A stretch of 64,000 bases of DNA from Corynebacterium jeddahense (GTDB lineage: Bacteria > Actinomycetota > Actinomycetes > Mycobacteriales > Mycobacteriaceae). The DNA lies in NCBI RefSeq assembly GCF_028609865.1, contig NZ_CP063194.1, positions 1,798,001-1,862,000 of the forward strand. The letters are read 5' to 3'. The position numbers and the translations under genes are program-made. A model generated the notes under the pieces. The model searched no databases. It was not told where the DNA came from and was given only the letters and a program-made list of their open reading frames with translations. This document shows, one piece after another, positions 7,632-17,233 of this stretch (positions within the stretch are counted from its first letter, which is position 1; each line of letters opens with the position of its first letter).

Positions 7632-8036
7632 CTACCGCTTGGGCGCCGTGAGGCAGGAGCCCTGCCAGCCGCCGAAGCGGTCCGCCTTGGTCTGTACGAA
7701 GCCGGCGAGCTGGGCGGATTCCGCGATCTCGGCGGGGGTGACGACGCCGGAGGAGCCAGCGCCGGGTGTCATAAGCCAGATGCGCCCGCCGGGGCCGAGG
7801 CCGCGGGAGACGTCCACGAGCTCGTCGACGAGGTCCCCGTCGCCGTCGCGGAACCAGAGCAAGATGACGTCGCAGGCTTCCTCGGCGTCGTCGTCGAGGA
7901 GCTCGGCGCCGATGGCGTCCTCGATCGCCTCGGAGATGGCCGAATCAGCGTCGTCGTCCCAGCCGATCTCCTGTACGACATCGTCGGGTCCGACCCCGAG
8001 CCGCGCAGCGTAGGTGTCCACTCCTGTGGCACTCAA
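7632..8036 (-). CDS. DUF3052 family protein (Rv2239c-like)
   Basis: 134 residues with TTG at 8036 as the longest start (a GTG 15 bp downstream is an alternative). Acidic, soluble, with the conserved stretch RLGVGPDDVVQEIGWDDD near the start and GRIWLMTP followed by GSCLTAPK at the end. The family is confined to actinobacteria and of unknown function. As in mycobacteria it lies beside aceE, divergently transcribed. Confidence 0.85.
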   Translation of the reverse strand: MSATGVDTYAARLGVGPDDVVQEIGWDDDADSAISEAIEDAIGAELLDDDAEEACDVILLWFRDGDGDLVDELVDVSRGLGPGGRIWLMTPGAGSSGVVTPAEIAESAQLAGFVQTKADRFGGWQGSCLTAPKR

Positions 8037-8106
8037 GATTCCACGTCCTCCATGAATTGTTGCGGTGAGTTGGCGTCAGCTTAACGTCGATACGCATGCT
8101 CTGCGC

Positions 8107-8122
8107 GCAAAGCGGTGATTAG
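8107..8122. promoter_or_regulatory. Inverted repeat in the aceE / DUF3052 divergent region
   Basis: GGTGATTAGTCTCACC (about 8113-8128) has a 5-bp inverted repeat around a 6-bp spacer and overlaps a plausible -10-like TTAGTC about 90 bp upstream of the aceE start. A regulator-binding role is only a guess. The GCGTATCGACG motif (minus strand, 8085-8095) lies beside it. Confidence 0.25.
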
Positions 8123-8212
8123 TCTCACCAAAACGTGCCCAGTGTCGGAATTCGTCGGCGCGAGGACGTATCCTGGGAAACGCTATTGCCCCGACGAACC
8201 CAGGAGGTTGAA

Positions 8213-11023
8213 GTGGCCGAGAACGAACAAGAGATGATCGACGCCCGAGTGAAGAGCGCGGCGGATGTTGACACGAACATCCTGTCCCTGCGCGAAGGCG
8301 TGGCGTCCTACCTGCACGACGCGGACCCGGAAGAGACCCAGGAGTGGATGGACTCCCTCGACGGGCTACTCGAGGAGGCGGACCCGGAGCGCGCCCGCTA
8401 CCTCATGCTGCGCCTCATCGAGCGCGCGAACGCGAAGCGCGTGCCGCTGCCGGCGCTCTCGTCGACGGACTTCGTCAACACGATCCCAACCGAGCTCGAG
8501 CCGGAGTTCCCGGGCGACGAGCAGATTGAGAAGCGCTACCGTCGCTGGATGCGCTGGAACGCTGCGGTGATGGTGCACCGCGCGCAGCGCCCCGGCATCA
8601 AGGTCGGCGGCCACATTTCGACGTACGCCTCCGCGGCGGCGCTCTACGAGGTCGGCTTCAACCACTTCTTCAAGGGCAAGAACGCGGAGCAGGGCGGCGA
8701 CCAGGTCTTCTTCCAGGGCCACGCCTCCCCGGGCATGTACGCGCGCGCCTTCATGGAGGGCCGCCTCACCGAGGACGACCTCGACGGCTTCCGCCAGGAG
8801 CACTCCCGCGAGCAGGGCGGCCTGCCGTCCTACCCGCACCCGCACGGCATGCCGGAGTTCTGGGAGTTCCCGACCGTGTCCATGGGCCTTGGCCCGATGA
8901 ACGCGATCTACCAGGCCCGCTTTAACAAGTACCTGCAGGACCGCGGCATCAAGGACACCGACAAGCAGCACGTCTGGGCCTTCCTCGGCGACGGCGAGAT
9001 GGACGAGCCGGAGTCCCGCGGCCTCATCCAGATGGCGTCCCTCTACGGGCTGGACAACCTCACGTTCGTGATCAACTGCAACCTGCAGCGTCTCGACGGC
9101 CCGGTGCGCGGCAACGGCCAGATCATCCAGGAGCTGGAGAGCTTCTTCGTCGGCGCCGGCTGGAACGTGATCAAGGTCGTCTGGGGTCGCGAGTGGGACG
9201 AGCTGCTGGCGAAGGATGAGGACGGCGCGCTCGTCCACATCATGAACACCACGAAGGACGGCGACTACCAGACCTTCAAGGGCAGCGACGGCGCCTACGT
9301 CCGCGAGCACTTCTTCGGCCGCGACGAGCGCACGAAGAAGCTCGTGGAGAACATGACCGACGAGGAGATCTTCAACCTGCGCCGCGGCGGCCACGACTAC
9401 CGCAAGGTCTACGCCGCCTACAAGCGCGCTCTGGAGACGAAGGGCAAGCCGACCGTCATCCTCGCCCACACGGTGAAGGGCTACGGCCTGGGCCACAACT
9501 TCGAGGGCCGCAACGCCACCCACCAGATGAAGAAGCTCTCGCTGGACGACCTCAAGCTCTTCCGCGACAAGCAGCAGATCCCGATCCCCGACGAGGTCCT
9601 GGAGAAGGACCCGTACATGCCGCCCTACTACCACCCGGGCGAGGACGCCGAGGAGATCAAGTACCTGAAGAAGCGCCGCGAGGAGCTCGGCGGGTACCTG
9701 CCGGAGCGCCGCACCCAGTTCACCCCGCTGGAGCTGCCGGACTTCGAGAAGACCTTCAAGCCGATGTTCAAGGACTCCGGCAAGCAGCAGGTCGCCTCCA
9801 CCATGGCGCTCGTGCGCACGTTCAAGGCGCTCATGCGCGACAAGGAGATTGCTAAGCGCGTCGTGCCGATCATCCCGGACGAGGCCCGCACGTTCGGCCT
9901 CGACTCTTGGTTCCCGACGCTGAAGATCTACAACCCGCACGGCCAGAACTACGTGCCGGTGGACCACGACCTGCAGTTGTCCTACCGCGAGGCCATCGAC
10001 GGCCAGATCCTGCATGAGGGCATCAACGAGGACGGCTCGTCCGCTTCCTTCATCGCCGCCGCGACGTCCTACGCCACCCACGGCGAGCCGATGATCCCGA
10101 TGTACATCTTCTACTCGATGTTCGGCTTCCAGCGCACCGGCGACAACTTCTGGGCCGCCGGCGACCAGATGGGCCGCGGCTTCATCATCGGCGCGACCGC
10201 CGGCCGCACCACGCTGTTCGGCGAGGGCCTGCAGCACATGGACGGCCACTCCCCGATCCTCGCGTCGACGAACCCGGCCGTCATCCCGTACGACCCGGCC
10301 TTCGCCTACGAGATGCCGTACATCATCTCCAAGGGCATCGAGCGCATGTACGGCGACAACCCGGGCGAGAACGTGATGTACTACATCACCGTCTACAACC
10401 AGCCGCACCACCAGCCGGCCCGCCCGGACAACCTCGACGTCGAGGGCCTGCACCGCGGCATCTACCTTTACGACGAGGGCAAGGACCTCGAGAACAAGGT
10501 CTCCCTGCTCGCCTCCGGCGTGGGCATGCAGCAGGCGCTGCGCGCGCAGGAGATCCTGCAGGAGCAGTACAACGTCGGCGCCGCGATCTACTCGGTGACC
10601 TCCTGGACCGAGCTCGCCCGCGACGGCCAGCGCAAGGCCAACGAGCAGCTGCTCCACCCGGAGGAGGAGGTCGAGGAAGCCTTTGCGACGAAGCAGCTCA
10701 AGCAGACTTCCGGGCCATACATCGCCACGAGCGATTTCGCCTCCGACCTGCAGGAGCAGATCCGCGCCTACGTCCCGGGCCAGTACATCGTGCTCGGCGC
10801 CGACGGCTTCGGCTTCGCCGACACCCGCGAGGCCGCCCGCCGCTTCTTCAACATCGACGCCGAGTCCATGGCCGTCGCCGCCCTGCTCGGCCTGGCCAAG
10901 GAGGGCAAGATCGACCGCTCCGTGGCGGCAAAGGCCGCGAAGGACCTGAAGATCGACGACCCGACCGCCGCCGAGCCCGTCCACCCCGCTGAGGAGGAGG
11001 GCCCGGAGAACGCGGCCGAGTAG
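8213..11023 (+). CDS. aceE: Pyruvate dehydrogenase E1 component, homodimeric type
   Basis: 936 residues from GTG 8213, chosen because AGGAGG lies 8 bp upstream and the protein then begins like known AceE. Converts pyruvate with thiamine diphosphate and lipoyl-E2 to acetyl-E2 and CO2 in the cytosolic PDH complex. The ThDP-binding motif GDGEMDEPE occurs near residue 260 with [14 protein letters not shown] following; the pyrimidine-domain motif is in the C-terminal half ([14 protein letters not shown]). Corynebacteria use this E1 in a hybrid PDH/OGDH complex. Monocistronic, with a long palindrome downstream. Confidence 0.97.
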   Translation: MAENEQEMIDARVKSAADVDTNILSLREGVASYLHDADPEETQEWMDSLDGLLEEADPERARYLMLRLIERANAKRVPLPALSSTDFVNTIPTELEPEFPGDEQIEKRYRRWMRWNAAVMVHRAQRPGIKVGGHISTYASAAALYEVGFNHFFKGKNAEQGGDQVFFQGHASPGMYARAFMEGRLTEDDLDGFRQEHSREQGGLPSYPHPHGMPEFWEFPTVSMGLGPMNAIYQARFNKYLQDRGIKDTDKQHVWAFLGDGEMDEPESRGLIQMASLYGLDNLTFVINCNLQRLDGPVRGNGQIIQELESFFVGAGWNVIKVVWGREWDELLAKDEDGALVHIMNTTKDGDYQTFKGSDGAYVREHFFGRDERTKKLVENMTDEEIFNLRRGGHDYRKVYAAYKRALETKGKPTVILAHTVKGYGLGHNFEGRNATHQMKKLSLDDLKLFRDKQQIPIPDEVLEKDPYMPPYYHPGEDAEEIKYLKKRREELGGYLPERRTQFTPLELPDFEKTFKPMFKDSGKQQVASTMALVRTFKALMRDKEIAKRVVPIIPDEARTFGLDSWFPTLKIYNPHGQNYVPVDHDLQLSYREAIDGQILHEGINEDGSSASFIAAATSYATHGEPMIPMYIFYSMFGFQRTGDNFWAAGDQMGRGFIIGATAGRTTLFGEGLQHMDGHSPILASTNPAVIPYDPAFAYEMPYIISKGIERMYGDNPGENVMYYITVYNQPHHQPARPDNLDVEGLHRGIYLYDEGKDLENKVSLLASGVGMQQALRAQEILQEQYNVGAAIYSVTSWTELARDGQRKANEQLLHPEEEVEEAFATKQLKQTSGPYIATSDFASDLQEQIRAYVPGQYIVLGADGFGFADTREAARRFFNIDAESMAVAALLGLAKEGKIDRSVAAKAAKDLKIDDPTAAEPVHPAEEEGPENAAE

Positions 11024-11127
11024 GAGCTGAGCGCCGCGGGTGCGCTGGTGCGCTGGCGCTGCGGGTGCGCGTTTCCCCGGTGAAACCGCCCTCGCGCTCC
11101 GGCCCGCGCCGGCCCGTGGCACACGTT

Positions 11128-11190
11128 TCCAGCTACTAAGACCCAGCTAATCGCCTTAAAAAGCCGATTAGCTGGGTCTTAGTAGCTGGA
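11128..11190. terminator. 63-nt palindromic element, empty IS target site; possible bidirectional terminator
   Basis: Perfect 26-bp arms (left starts TCCAGCTACTAAGACC, right ends GGTCTTAGTAGCTGGA) around a short A-rich loop (CCTTAAAAAGC). It sits between convergent aceE and the monooxygenase gene, so a terminator role is likely. The same palindrome with near-identical flanks (about 11100-11210) recurs at 13241-15164, split by an IS, and half of a variant lies at 774-805. It is therefore a small dispersed intergenic repeat, not just a local terminator. Confidence 0.85.
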
Positions 11191-11289
11191 TTTGGCGTTG
11201 AGGGGAGGAGGACCGGGTTCAGGCGGCTGGCGGGGCTGGGCTGAGACCGAGCCCCGCCCGCCGCCGGGCCCCGCCCGCTTTAGCCGTCG

Positions 11290-13086
11290 TTACGCTGCGT
11301 GATGCACCTCGGCGAGCTCGTAGACCGGGGTGTCCATGCCCTCGTAGCGGGCCTTGAGCTGCAGCGCCATGTAACGCGAGTAGTGGCGCGACTGGTGGAG
11401 GTTGCCGCCGTGGAACCAGAGGTTCGGGATCTGGGTCGGCTTCCACATGTTGCGCAGCTCGCCCTCCCACGGGCCGGGGTCCTTGGTGGTGTCGGAGCCC
11501 AGGCCCCACACCTTGCCCACGGTATCCGCTGCCTCCTTGGACACGATCTTTTCCACCCAGCCGTTCATCGAGCCGTAGCCGGTGGCGAGCACGATGACGT
11601 CGGCGGGGATCTCGGTGCCGTCGGTGAGCACTACGGAGCGTTCCTTCACTTCCTGGATGGTGGTGTTGGAGTAGACGGGCACGCGGCCGTCGATGACCAG
11701 CTCGGACGCGCCAACGTTGACGTAGTAGCCGGACCCGCGGCGGAGGTACTTGATGAACATGCCGGAGTCGTCGTCGCCGAAGTCGATGAGGAAGCCGGCG
11801 TTGGTGAGGTCGTCGTAAAACTGCTTGTCCTCTTCGCGGATGACGTCAAAGACCTTCTTCTGCTCGGCCGGCAGCAGCTTGTACGGCCAGGACGCGAAGA
11901 GCAGGTCGGCGGTGTCCGTGTCAATGCCGTTTTCCACCGCATCCTCCGAGTACAGCGGCCCGAGAACGTGGCCCATGAGCGCGTCGGAGCGCACGATGAG
12001 CGTCGAGGAGCGCTGCACCATCGCGGGCCGGGCCCCGTTGTGCACGAGGTCCGCGGCGATGTCGTGCGCCGAGTTGTTCGCGCCGAGGATCACCACGTCC
12101 TTACCCTCGTCGCCCGCGCCGCCGGGGTGCTCGGACGAGTGGCGGATCTCCCCCTGGAAGTTCTCCTGGCCGGGCAGGTGGGGCTTGTTGGCCACGCCGG
12201 ACATGCCGGTCGCGAACACGAGCTGGACCGGGTGCATCTCGGTCTCCACGCCGCCGCGGTTGAGGGTCACGTCCCAGCACCCCTCCGCCTCGTTGAACGT
12301 GGCGCTGGTGACCTCGGTGTCCGTCCAGTAGTCGAGGTCCATGATGCCCACGTAGTGCTCGAGCCAGTCCCCCATCTTGTCTTTCGGGGTGAACACGGGC
12401 CAGTCGTCTGGGAACGACAGTTAGGGCAGGTGGTCGTACCACACCGGGTCATGGAGGCACAGGGAGTGGTAGCGGCCGCGCCATTGGTCACCGGGGCGAG
12501 CTTGCTTATCGACGATCACCGTCGGCACCCCCTGCCTCTTCAGCCGTGCGCCGAGCGCGATGCCGCCCTGGCCACCCCCGATGACGAGGACGTAGGGCTG
12601 CTCCGTCACACCGAGCGAGGCGCGGCGCTTTTCCCGCTTGTCGGCCCAGTTCTCCGGGTCGAGGTCCGGCCCGTGCTGTGCGCCGAGCTCGCGCGTGCGG
12701 CCCTTGCGCTCCGGGAAGTCCTTGAGCTCGCGACCCGACGTGAGCAGCGTCCAGGCAAGCCCGTCGCGCAGACGCAGTACGCCGCGGCAGTTGAAGTCCT
12801 TCGTTTCGCAGGTGAACTGCACGCGGGTGACGCCGTCGCCCTCGTCGGCCTCCTCGGTGATCTGCGTGTTGGTGATCTGGCAGGCCGGGTGGGTTTCGCG
12901 CACCATCCGCGCGATCTCGTCGCGCCCCTCTGCCGTGTGCAGGTTCCAGGTGAAGCTGATGAGGTCGCGCCAGAAGCTGTCCTCCTCGAACAGTTCCGCT
13001 ACCTGCGCCGCCGCCTCCTCGGGATTCTCGTTCCCCGTCGCGCTTTCGAGCTTGTCCAGCCATTCGCGCGCTTGAGTGTCCGACAT
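11290..13086 (-). pseudogene. Flavin-containing monooxygenase broken by one in-frame stop
   Basis: A single frame of 598 codons from ATG 13086 is interrupted only by TAA at 12421-12423 (context YDHLP-stop-LSFPDDWPVF); the frame resumes immediately. The N-terminal ~140 residues are NTF2/SnoaL-like, followed by the FAD motif VIGGGQGGIAL, the FMO signature FQGEIRHSSEH and the NADP motif VILGANNSAHD. Such FAD/NADPH proteins oxygenate N, S or ketone substrates; the substrate here is unknown. All motifs are intact, so the lesion is a recent single-base change (TAC or CAG to TAA are candidates), a sequencing error or, less likely, readthrough. Confidence 0.85.
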
Positions 13087-13240
13087 TGTTGGGTCCTTTC
13101 ACATCCGGTTTGTGGTGCACGACACACTGTAGCCAAATGTGTCGCCCGTCACTCACTTTTCCCGGATGTGACTGTTTGCCGGGTTACGCCCGGTCCCCGC
13201 ACCGGTCCCCACCGGCCCGCGGCGGCCCGTGGCACACGTT

Positions 13241-13266
13241 TCCAGCTACTAAGACCCAGCTAATCG
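13241..13266. repeat. Left arm of palindromic repeat interrupted by an IS
   Basis: Identical to the left arm at 11128-11153. The bases before it (GGCCCGTGGCACACGTT) are also shared. The matching right arm is at 15139-15164 beyond the IS. Confidence 0.9.
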
Positions 13267-13274
13267 CCTTAAAA

Positions 13275-15131
13275 GGGAGCGCGGACAAAAAGTTGGAGTG
13301 TTGGGGGCTGGAAGGTATTCCAATGCCCGCAGGGTTTCCATCTGATATCCGCGATGGTGCGGTTGAGAGGTTTTTGGCTGGGGCGTCTGCCCGTGAGGTC
13401 TGCGACTGGGCTGAAGACGTATGTGGTCGCCGACCATCGGTGGACACGGTCGGCAACTGGGTTGCGGCCAAACGCCGCGGCCAGTCCTTTGATGGCACGC
13501 GACGCGCCTACGACGCTGAGACCATCGCGAAGGTTGTAGCACGCAGGTTGACCTCGCAGGCGACGGTGCGTGAGATTGCCGTGGAGTTCGATGTCAACGA
13601 CACCGCAGCACTGACCTGGACGAAGCGGTACTGGCCAGACGATGACGACCGCGATTCGGCAGCGTCGATGACCTTCGACGAGGCGTTTGCGGCGACAATG
13701 GAACGCGTGAGCAAACACCGCAAAGTCCAACGCAACCATCAACAGCAGCGAGTCGATGAAGCAGCCGATGCGAAAAGGCCACCCCGGCCAGTCAACGAGT
13801 GGCTGCCAGGGCCTGGACCGATAGACGACATCGCTGATTTACCCAGTGACATGGACGAGCTGAAAAAGCTCGTTGTCGAGATGCGCGACCGGGAAACAGT
13901 CAAAGACGCCATTATCCAAGTGCTCATGAGCGACGGTGAGCCGCAGGGAAAAGGCAACGTCCGTGGCGGTGAGTCGCGGGGAAAAGACGACGTCCGTGAC
14001 GGGGAACTGTCCACCGCGGCGAAAGCCGCAGTGGTGGTTGCCCTCACGGACGCCCACGGGTTTTCCATCGCCAAAGCATGCGCGGTTGTCGGGATTGCGC
14101 AGTCGACGTTTTACTACCACCGACACACCCACACGAAGGTGGTGCACCAGCGCGAACAGCGCCGCGCTGCACTCAAACCGCTGATCTTGCAGGCAGCAGC
14201 CGAATCCGGGCAAAGCTACGGCTACCGGCGCATCCACGCCTGGCTGAAGATCATGGGGCATACAGTGTCGGAAAAGATCGTGCGTACCCTCATGGAAGAG
14301 CTTGGGTGCCGCCCGCCGGCGAAAGCGTCGGGCAAATACTCCTCCTACACCGGTGAAACCGACCACAAACCCGCGAACCTGCTGCTGATCGCCCCAACCG
14401 ACAACAGTGACGATGATGGGGATGCGGATGTGGATGTGGCCCGGCCGGTTGTTGCACCGTCGCAGTACTTCATCGACCACGCCGACGCTCAGGGGCTGAC
14501 CCACGATTTCCACGCGGATGCCCCGTGGGAGAAAATCGGCACCGACGTCACCGAAATCCACTGCCCAGACGGCAAATTGTTTCTGTCGGCAGCGATCGAT
14601 TTCTACGACGGGATGCCGATTGCGGTGACCATGTCAACATCACCGAACCACGACTTGGTCGCCGAGATGATCGCGCGAATCGACGAGGTAAAACCCGACG
14701 AGGCACAACCGATCATCCATTCCGATCGTGGTGGGCTCTACCGCAGTGAACGCTGGGTCAGTCTGATTACCGACCACACCCACAACATCTTGGATTGCCC
14801 CGACTGCCAGGCCGATACATGGTGCGGCAACCGGTGGCGATACATCCCGTCACTGTCGCGCAAAGCCACCAGCGGCGACAACGCGCGCACCGAAGGCTTC
14901 TTCGGCACGATGAAACAAGAACTGCTCAAAGGCAGGCCTGTGGTGTCGACGATGACGGTGGCGCAAATGCGCGACTATATTGATTCCTACATCGACTTCT
15001 ACATCAACACACGATTGAAGTCGACACTCGGCGAGGGCTACACCACCATCGCCGAGCACCGCAAGGCACTGAGTGCATAACAACGAGACAAAGTCCCCCA
15101 AAACGCACTCCAACAAAAAGACCGCATCCCC
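13275..15131 (+). mobile_element. Complete IS3-family insertion sequence, 1857 bp
   Basis: Terminal inverted repeats of about 26 bp: the left end begins GGGAGCGCGGAC and the right end, read inward, GGGGATGCGGTC; both continue to GTTGGAGTG. One long transposase frame fills it. It is inserted in the A-tract of the loop of a palindrome. AAAA precedes the left end and AAAAA follows the right end, against a single AAAAA in the empty site at 11128-11190, consistent with a 3-4 bp target duplication. Confidence 0.92.
13323..15080 (+). CDS. IS3-family transposase, single-frame type
   Basis: 585 residues from ATG 13323 (MPAGFPSDIRDG), preceded by GGAAGG. Two helix-turn-helix regions are at the N-terminus, a second HTH-like block (AKACAVVGIAQSTFYYH) around residue 250, and then the retroviral-integrase-type DDE domain: GTDVTEI, HSDRGGLY and ARTEGFFGTMKQEL. 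IS3 elements usually need a -1 frameshift to join OrfA and OrfB; here both are in one frame. An extra Cys-rich segment (LDCPDCQADTWCG) lies between the second D and E. Confidence 0.9.
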   Translation: MPAGFPSDIRDGAVERFLAGASAREVCDWAEDVCGRRPSVDTVGNWVAAKRRGQSFDGTRRAYDAETIAKVVARRLTSQATVREIAVEFDVNDTAALTWTKRYWPDDDDRDSAASMTFDEAFAATMERVSKHRKVQRNHQQQRVDEAADAKRPPRPVNEWLPGPGPIDDIADLPSDMDELKKLVVEMRDRETVKDAIIQVLMSDGEPQGKGNVRGGESRGKDDVRDGELSTAAKAAVVVALTDAHGFSIAKACAVVGIAQSTFYYHRHTHTKVVHQREQRRAALKPLILQAAAESGQSYGYRRIHAWLKIMGHTVSEKIVRTLMEELGCRPPAKASGKYSSYTGETDHKPANLLLIAPTDNSDDDGDADVDVARPVVAPSQYFIDHADAQGLTHDFHADAPWEKIGTDVTEIHCPDGKLFLSAAIDFYDGMPIAVTMSTSPNHDLVAEMIARIDEVKPDEAQPIIHSDRGGLYRSERWVSLITDHTHNILDCPDCQADTWCGNRWRYIPSLSRKATSGDNARTEGFFGTMKQELLKGRPVVSTMTVAQMRDYIDSYIDFYINTRLKSTLGEGYTTIAEHRKALSA

Positions 15132-15138
15132 AAAAAGC

Positions 15139-15164
15139 CGATTAGCTGGGTCTTAGTAGCTGGA
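15139..15164. repeat. Right arm of palindromic repeat interrupted by an IS
   Basis: Complements 13241-13266. The shared outer flank GGATTTGGCGTTGAGGGGAG is identical to that after the empty site at 11190, so a ~110-bp unit is duplicated. Confidence 0.9.
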
Positions 15165-15207
15165 TTTGGCGTTGAGGGGAGGAGGACCGCCCCCGCCCGC
15201 CGCCGCG

Positions 15208-16107
15208 CTACGGCAGGAACTGCTGCACGTACGGCATGGCGAACGCCGCGATCCCCGCGACCACGGCGAGGATGCCGACCACGAGCGCCGCCTTCTGCAG
15301 CGGCGAGGAGCCCGCCGGGGCGTTGGAGGTCGACGGCACGGGCTTCGCTGTCCCGGTCTGCGAGCCGCCCGGCTGCGAGCCGCCCGGCTTGGGGTTCGCC
15401 GTCGTTGTCGGCGGCGGGGCAACCACGCCCTTGCCCGAGTTCTTCAGGAACGCGGCAGCGTTGCGCGACGTGCCGTCCGCGAAGGTCACCTTGACGTCGA
15501 AGGAGGCGCCGTCGTAGGAGGTCTTCGGCACCGCGACGGTGATCGCGCCGGTGTGCGCGTCGAGGGTCGCGCCGAAGGCGGGAGTGCGGGTGAAGGACCA
15601 TTGGGCGTTGTCAGGCAGAGGTAGCTCGAAGTTGTTGTGGGGCGTGAGGGTCGCGGTCTCGCCTGGGTCGGCGGTAACCGTGTCGTACAGCGGGTCGTAG
15701 AGGAACGCGTCGTCCGGAACGAGCACCGGCGCGGCATCGATGTACTCCCAGGACGTATCCGGGTACGTCACCCGGGCGCGCCCGGGGACCGTGTTCTCCC
15801 CCGCCGCCACCGGCTCGTTGCCGTAGTGGTTGAGGCGCGCGCTGAGCACGTCGCCGTGCCGCTCCAGCTGGATCTTCCACAGCTCGGTGTTTTGGCCGTC
15901 GAGCTTCCACGTCGTGCCCTCCGGCGCGCCCTGGAGCGTGTACTCGGCGTTCGTGCTCACGCCGTCGCCGGGCACCGCGTGCACCAGCCGCGGGGTCGGG
16001 TCAAAGTACGGCTGGTACAGCTCGTCCATCGTCGCGGCGGAGGCTACCGGGGCGACGACGAGTCCGGCGAGGGCGGCCACTGCGGCCGGGAGTGCGAGGC
16101 GTTGCAT
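15208..16107 (-). CDS. Secreted, membrane-anchored surface protein with Rib-like domains
   Basis: 299 residues from ATG 16107 (MQRLALP); the longer frame to 16137 lacks a better start. A signal peptide ends near VASAATMDE. Two repeated extracellular modules follow, each beginning with YxPxF/Yxx(P/T) and containing a VTYPD or VTFADGTS strand, as in Rib/alpha-like domains of corynebacterial surface proteins. Then come a Pro/Gly/Ser/Thr-rich wall-spanning stretch and a C-terminal hydrophobic helix (AALVVGILAVVAGIAAFAM) without an LPxTG signal. Divergent from the acyl carrier protein gene 17 bp away. Confidence 0.8.
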   Translation of the reverse strand: MQRLALPAAVAALAGLVVAPVASAATMDELYQPYFDPTPRLVHAVPGDGVSTNAEYTLQGAPEGTTWKLDGQNTELWKIQLERHGDVLSARLNHYGNEPVAAGENTVPGRARVTYPDTSWEYIDAAPVLVPDDAFLYDPLYDTVTADPGETATLTPHNNFELPLPDNAQWSFTRTPAFGATLDAHTGAITVAVPKTSYDGASFDVKVTFADGTSRNAAAFLKNSGKGVVAPPPTTTANPKPGGSQPGGSQTGTAKPVPSTSNAPAGSSPLQKAALVVGILAVVAGIAAFAMPYVQQFLP

Positions 16108-16124
16108 GGGCTTATCATATCGGC

Positions 16125-16421
16125 ATGGAACTTTCACAGCGGTTGGATCTCGGCGGGCTCGAGCTCGGCGGCGAGGGCGGCGAGGACAAGGCGCCGTCGT
16201 CGGGGGATGTGTTCGGGAGGTTGGCGGAGCTCGTCGATACGCTAGGCGGCTCCGACATCACCCCCACCACCCGCCTCGACGAGGCGGGACTCACCTCGCT
16301 CGATCGCATCGAGCTCGCGGTCCGCATCGAGGAGGAGTTCGCAGTGCGTATCGACGAGCACGTCTACGCCACCCACGACACCGCCGGGGAACTGGCGCGC
16401 TACATCGAGGAGCAGCAATGA
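16125..16421 (+). CDS. Acyl carrier protein
   Basis: 98 residues from ATG 16125. The phosphopantetheine attachment region is DEAGLTSLDRIELAVRIE, with the expected serine in TSLD where most carriers have DSL. Helical pattern and acidic composition are typical, with an N-terminal extension of ~25 residues. It overlaps the downstream HAD gene by ATGA, so the two are translationally coupled. The acyl pathway served is not evident. Confidence 0.85.
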   Translation: MELSQRLDLGGLELGGEGGEDKAPSSGDVFGRLAELVDTLGGSDITPTTRLDEAGLTSLDRIELAVRIEEEFAVRIDEHVYATHDTAGELARYIEEQQ

Positions 16422-17218
16422 TTTCGTACCTGACCGACATGGACGGCGTCCTGCACCGCGAGGGCAACGTCATCCCCGGCGCGGAGGAGTTCATCCGCGC
16501 GCTGCGCGCCGACGGCATCGAGTTCATGGTGCTCACGAACAACTCGATGCAGACCCCGCGCGACCTCTCCGCGAAGCTCACGCGCATGGGTCTGGACATC
16601 GAGCCGGAGCGCATCTGGACCTCCGCCACCGCGACGGCGAAGTTCCTCTCGCAGCAGGCGGGCGAGGCCTCCGCGTACGTCATCGGGGAGGCTGGCCTGA
16701 CCACGGCGCTGCACGAGATCGGCTGGATCCTCACCGACGCAGACCCGGACTTCGTAGTCCTCGGCGAGACGCGCACGTACTCGTTCGAGGCGCTGACCAC
16801 GGCGTCGAACCTGATCCGCAACGGCTCGCGCTTCATCGCCACCAACCCGGATCTGACTGGCCCGGGCCCGGCGGGCGTCGTGCCGGCGACGGGCTCGGTG
16901 GCGGCGATGATCACGGCGGTGACCGGCATGAAGCCGTACTACGTGGGCAAGCCGAACCCCGTGATGATGCGCACCGCGCTGAACAACATCGGCGCCCACT
17001 CGGAGAACACGGTAATGATCGGCGACCGCATGGACACCGACGTCAAGGCCGGCCTCGAGGCCGGCATGCGCACCATCCTCGTGCGCAGCGGCATCTCGGA
17101 CGACGCCGAGATTGCCAAGTACCCTTTCCGGCCCACCGCCGCCGTGAACTCCGTGGCGGACCTGGTGGACCGGATCTGGGACCCGTTTGGCGACGGGTTC
17201 TACGCCGACGGGGAGTAG
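16418..17218 (+). CDS. HAD-IIA (NagD-type) phosphatase
   Basis: 266 residues from ATG 16418. HAD motif I is LTDMDGVLHRE, motif II VLTNNS, the type IIA cap contains FVVLGETRTYSFEAL and TNPDL, and motifs III/IV are KPNPVMMR and GDRMDTDVKAGLEAGM. NagD-like enzymes hydrolyse nucleotide or sugar phosphates; the substrate cannot be predicted. The second Asp of DxD is kept, so it should be active. Coupled to the acyl carrier protein gene. Confidence 0.88.
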   Translation: MISYLTDMDGVLHREGNVIPGAEEFIRALRADGIEFMVLTNNSMQTPRDLSAKLTRMGLDIEPERIWTSATATAKFLSQQAGEASAYVIGEAGLTTALHEIGWILTDADPDFVVLGETRTYSFEALTTASNLIRNGSRFIATNPDLTGPGPAGVVPATGSVAAMITAVTGMKPYYVGKPNPVMMRTALNNIGAHSENTVMIGDRMDTDVKAGLEAGMRTILVRSGISDDAEIAKYPFRPTAAVNSVADLVDRIWDPFGDGFYADGE

Positions 17219-17233
17219 CCGCGCGCGGGAGCG

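Noticed and set aside
8366..11122. 918-codon minus-strand open frame opposite aceE
   Set aside because: Shadow frame of a highly biased gene; composition rich in Val, Arg, Leu and Ala without domain signatures.
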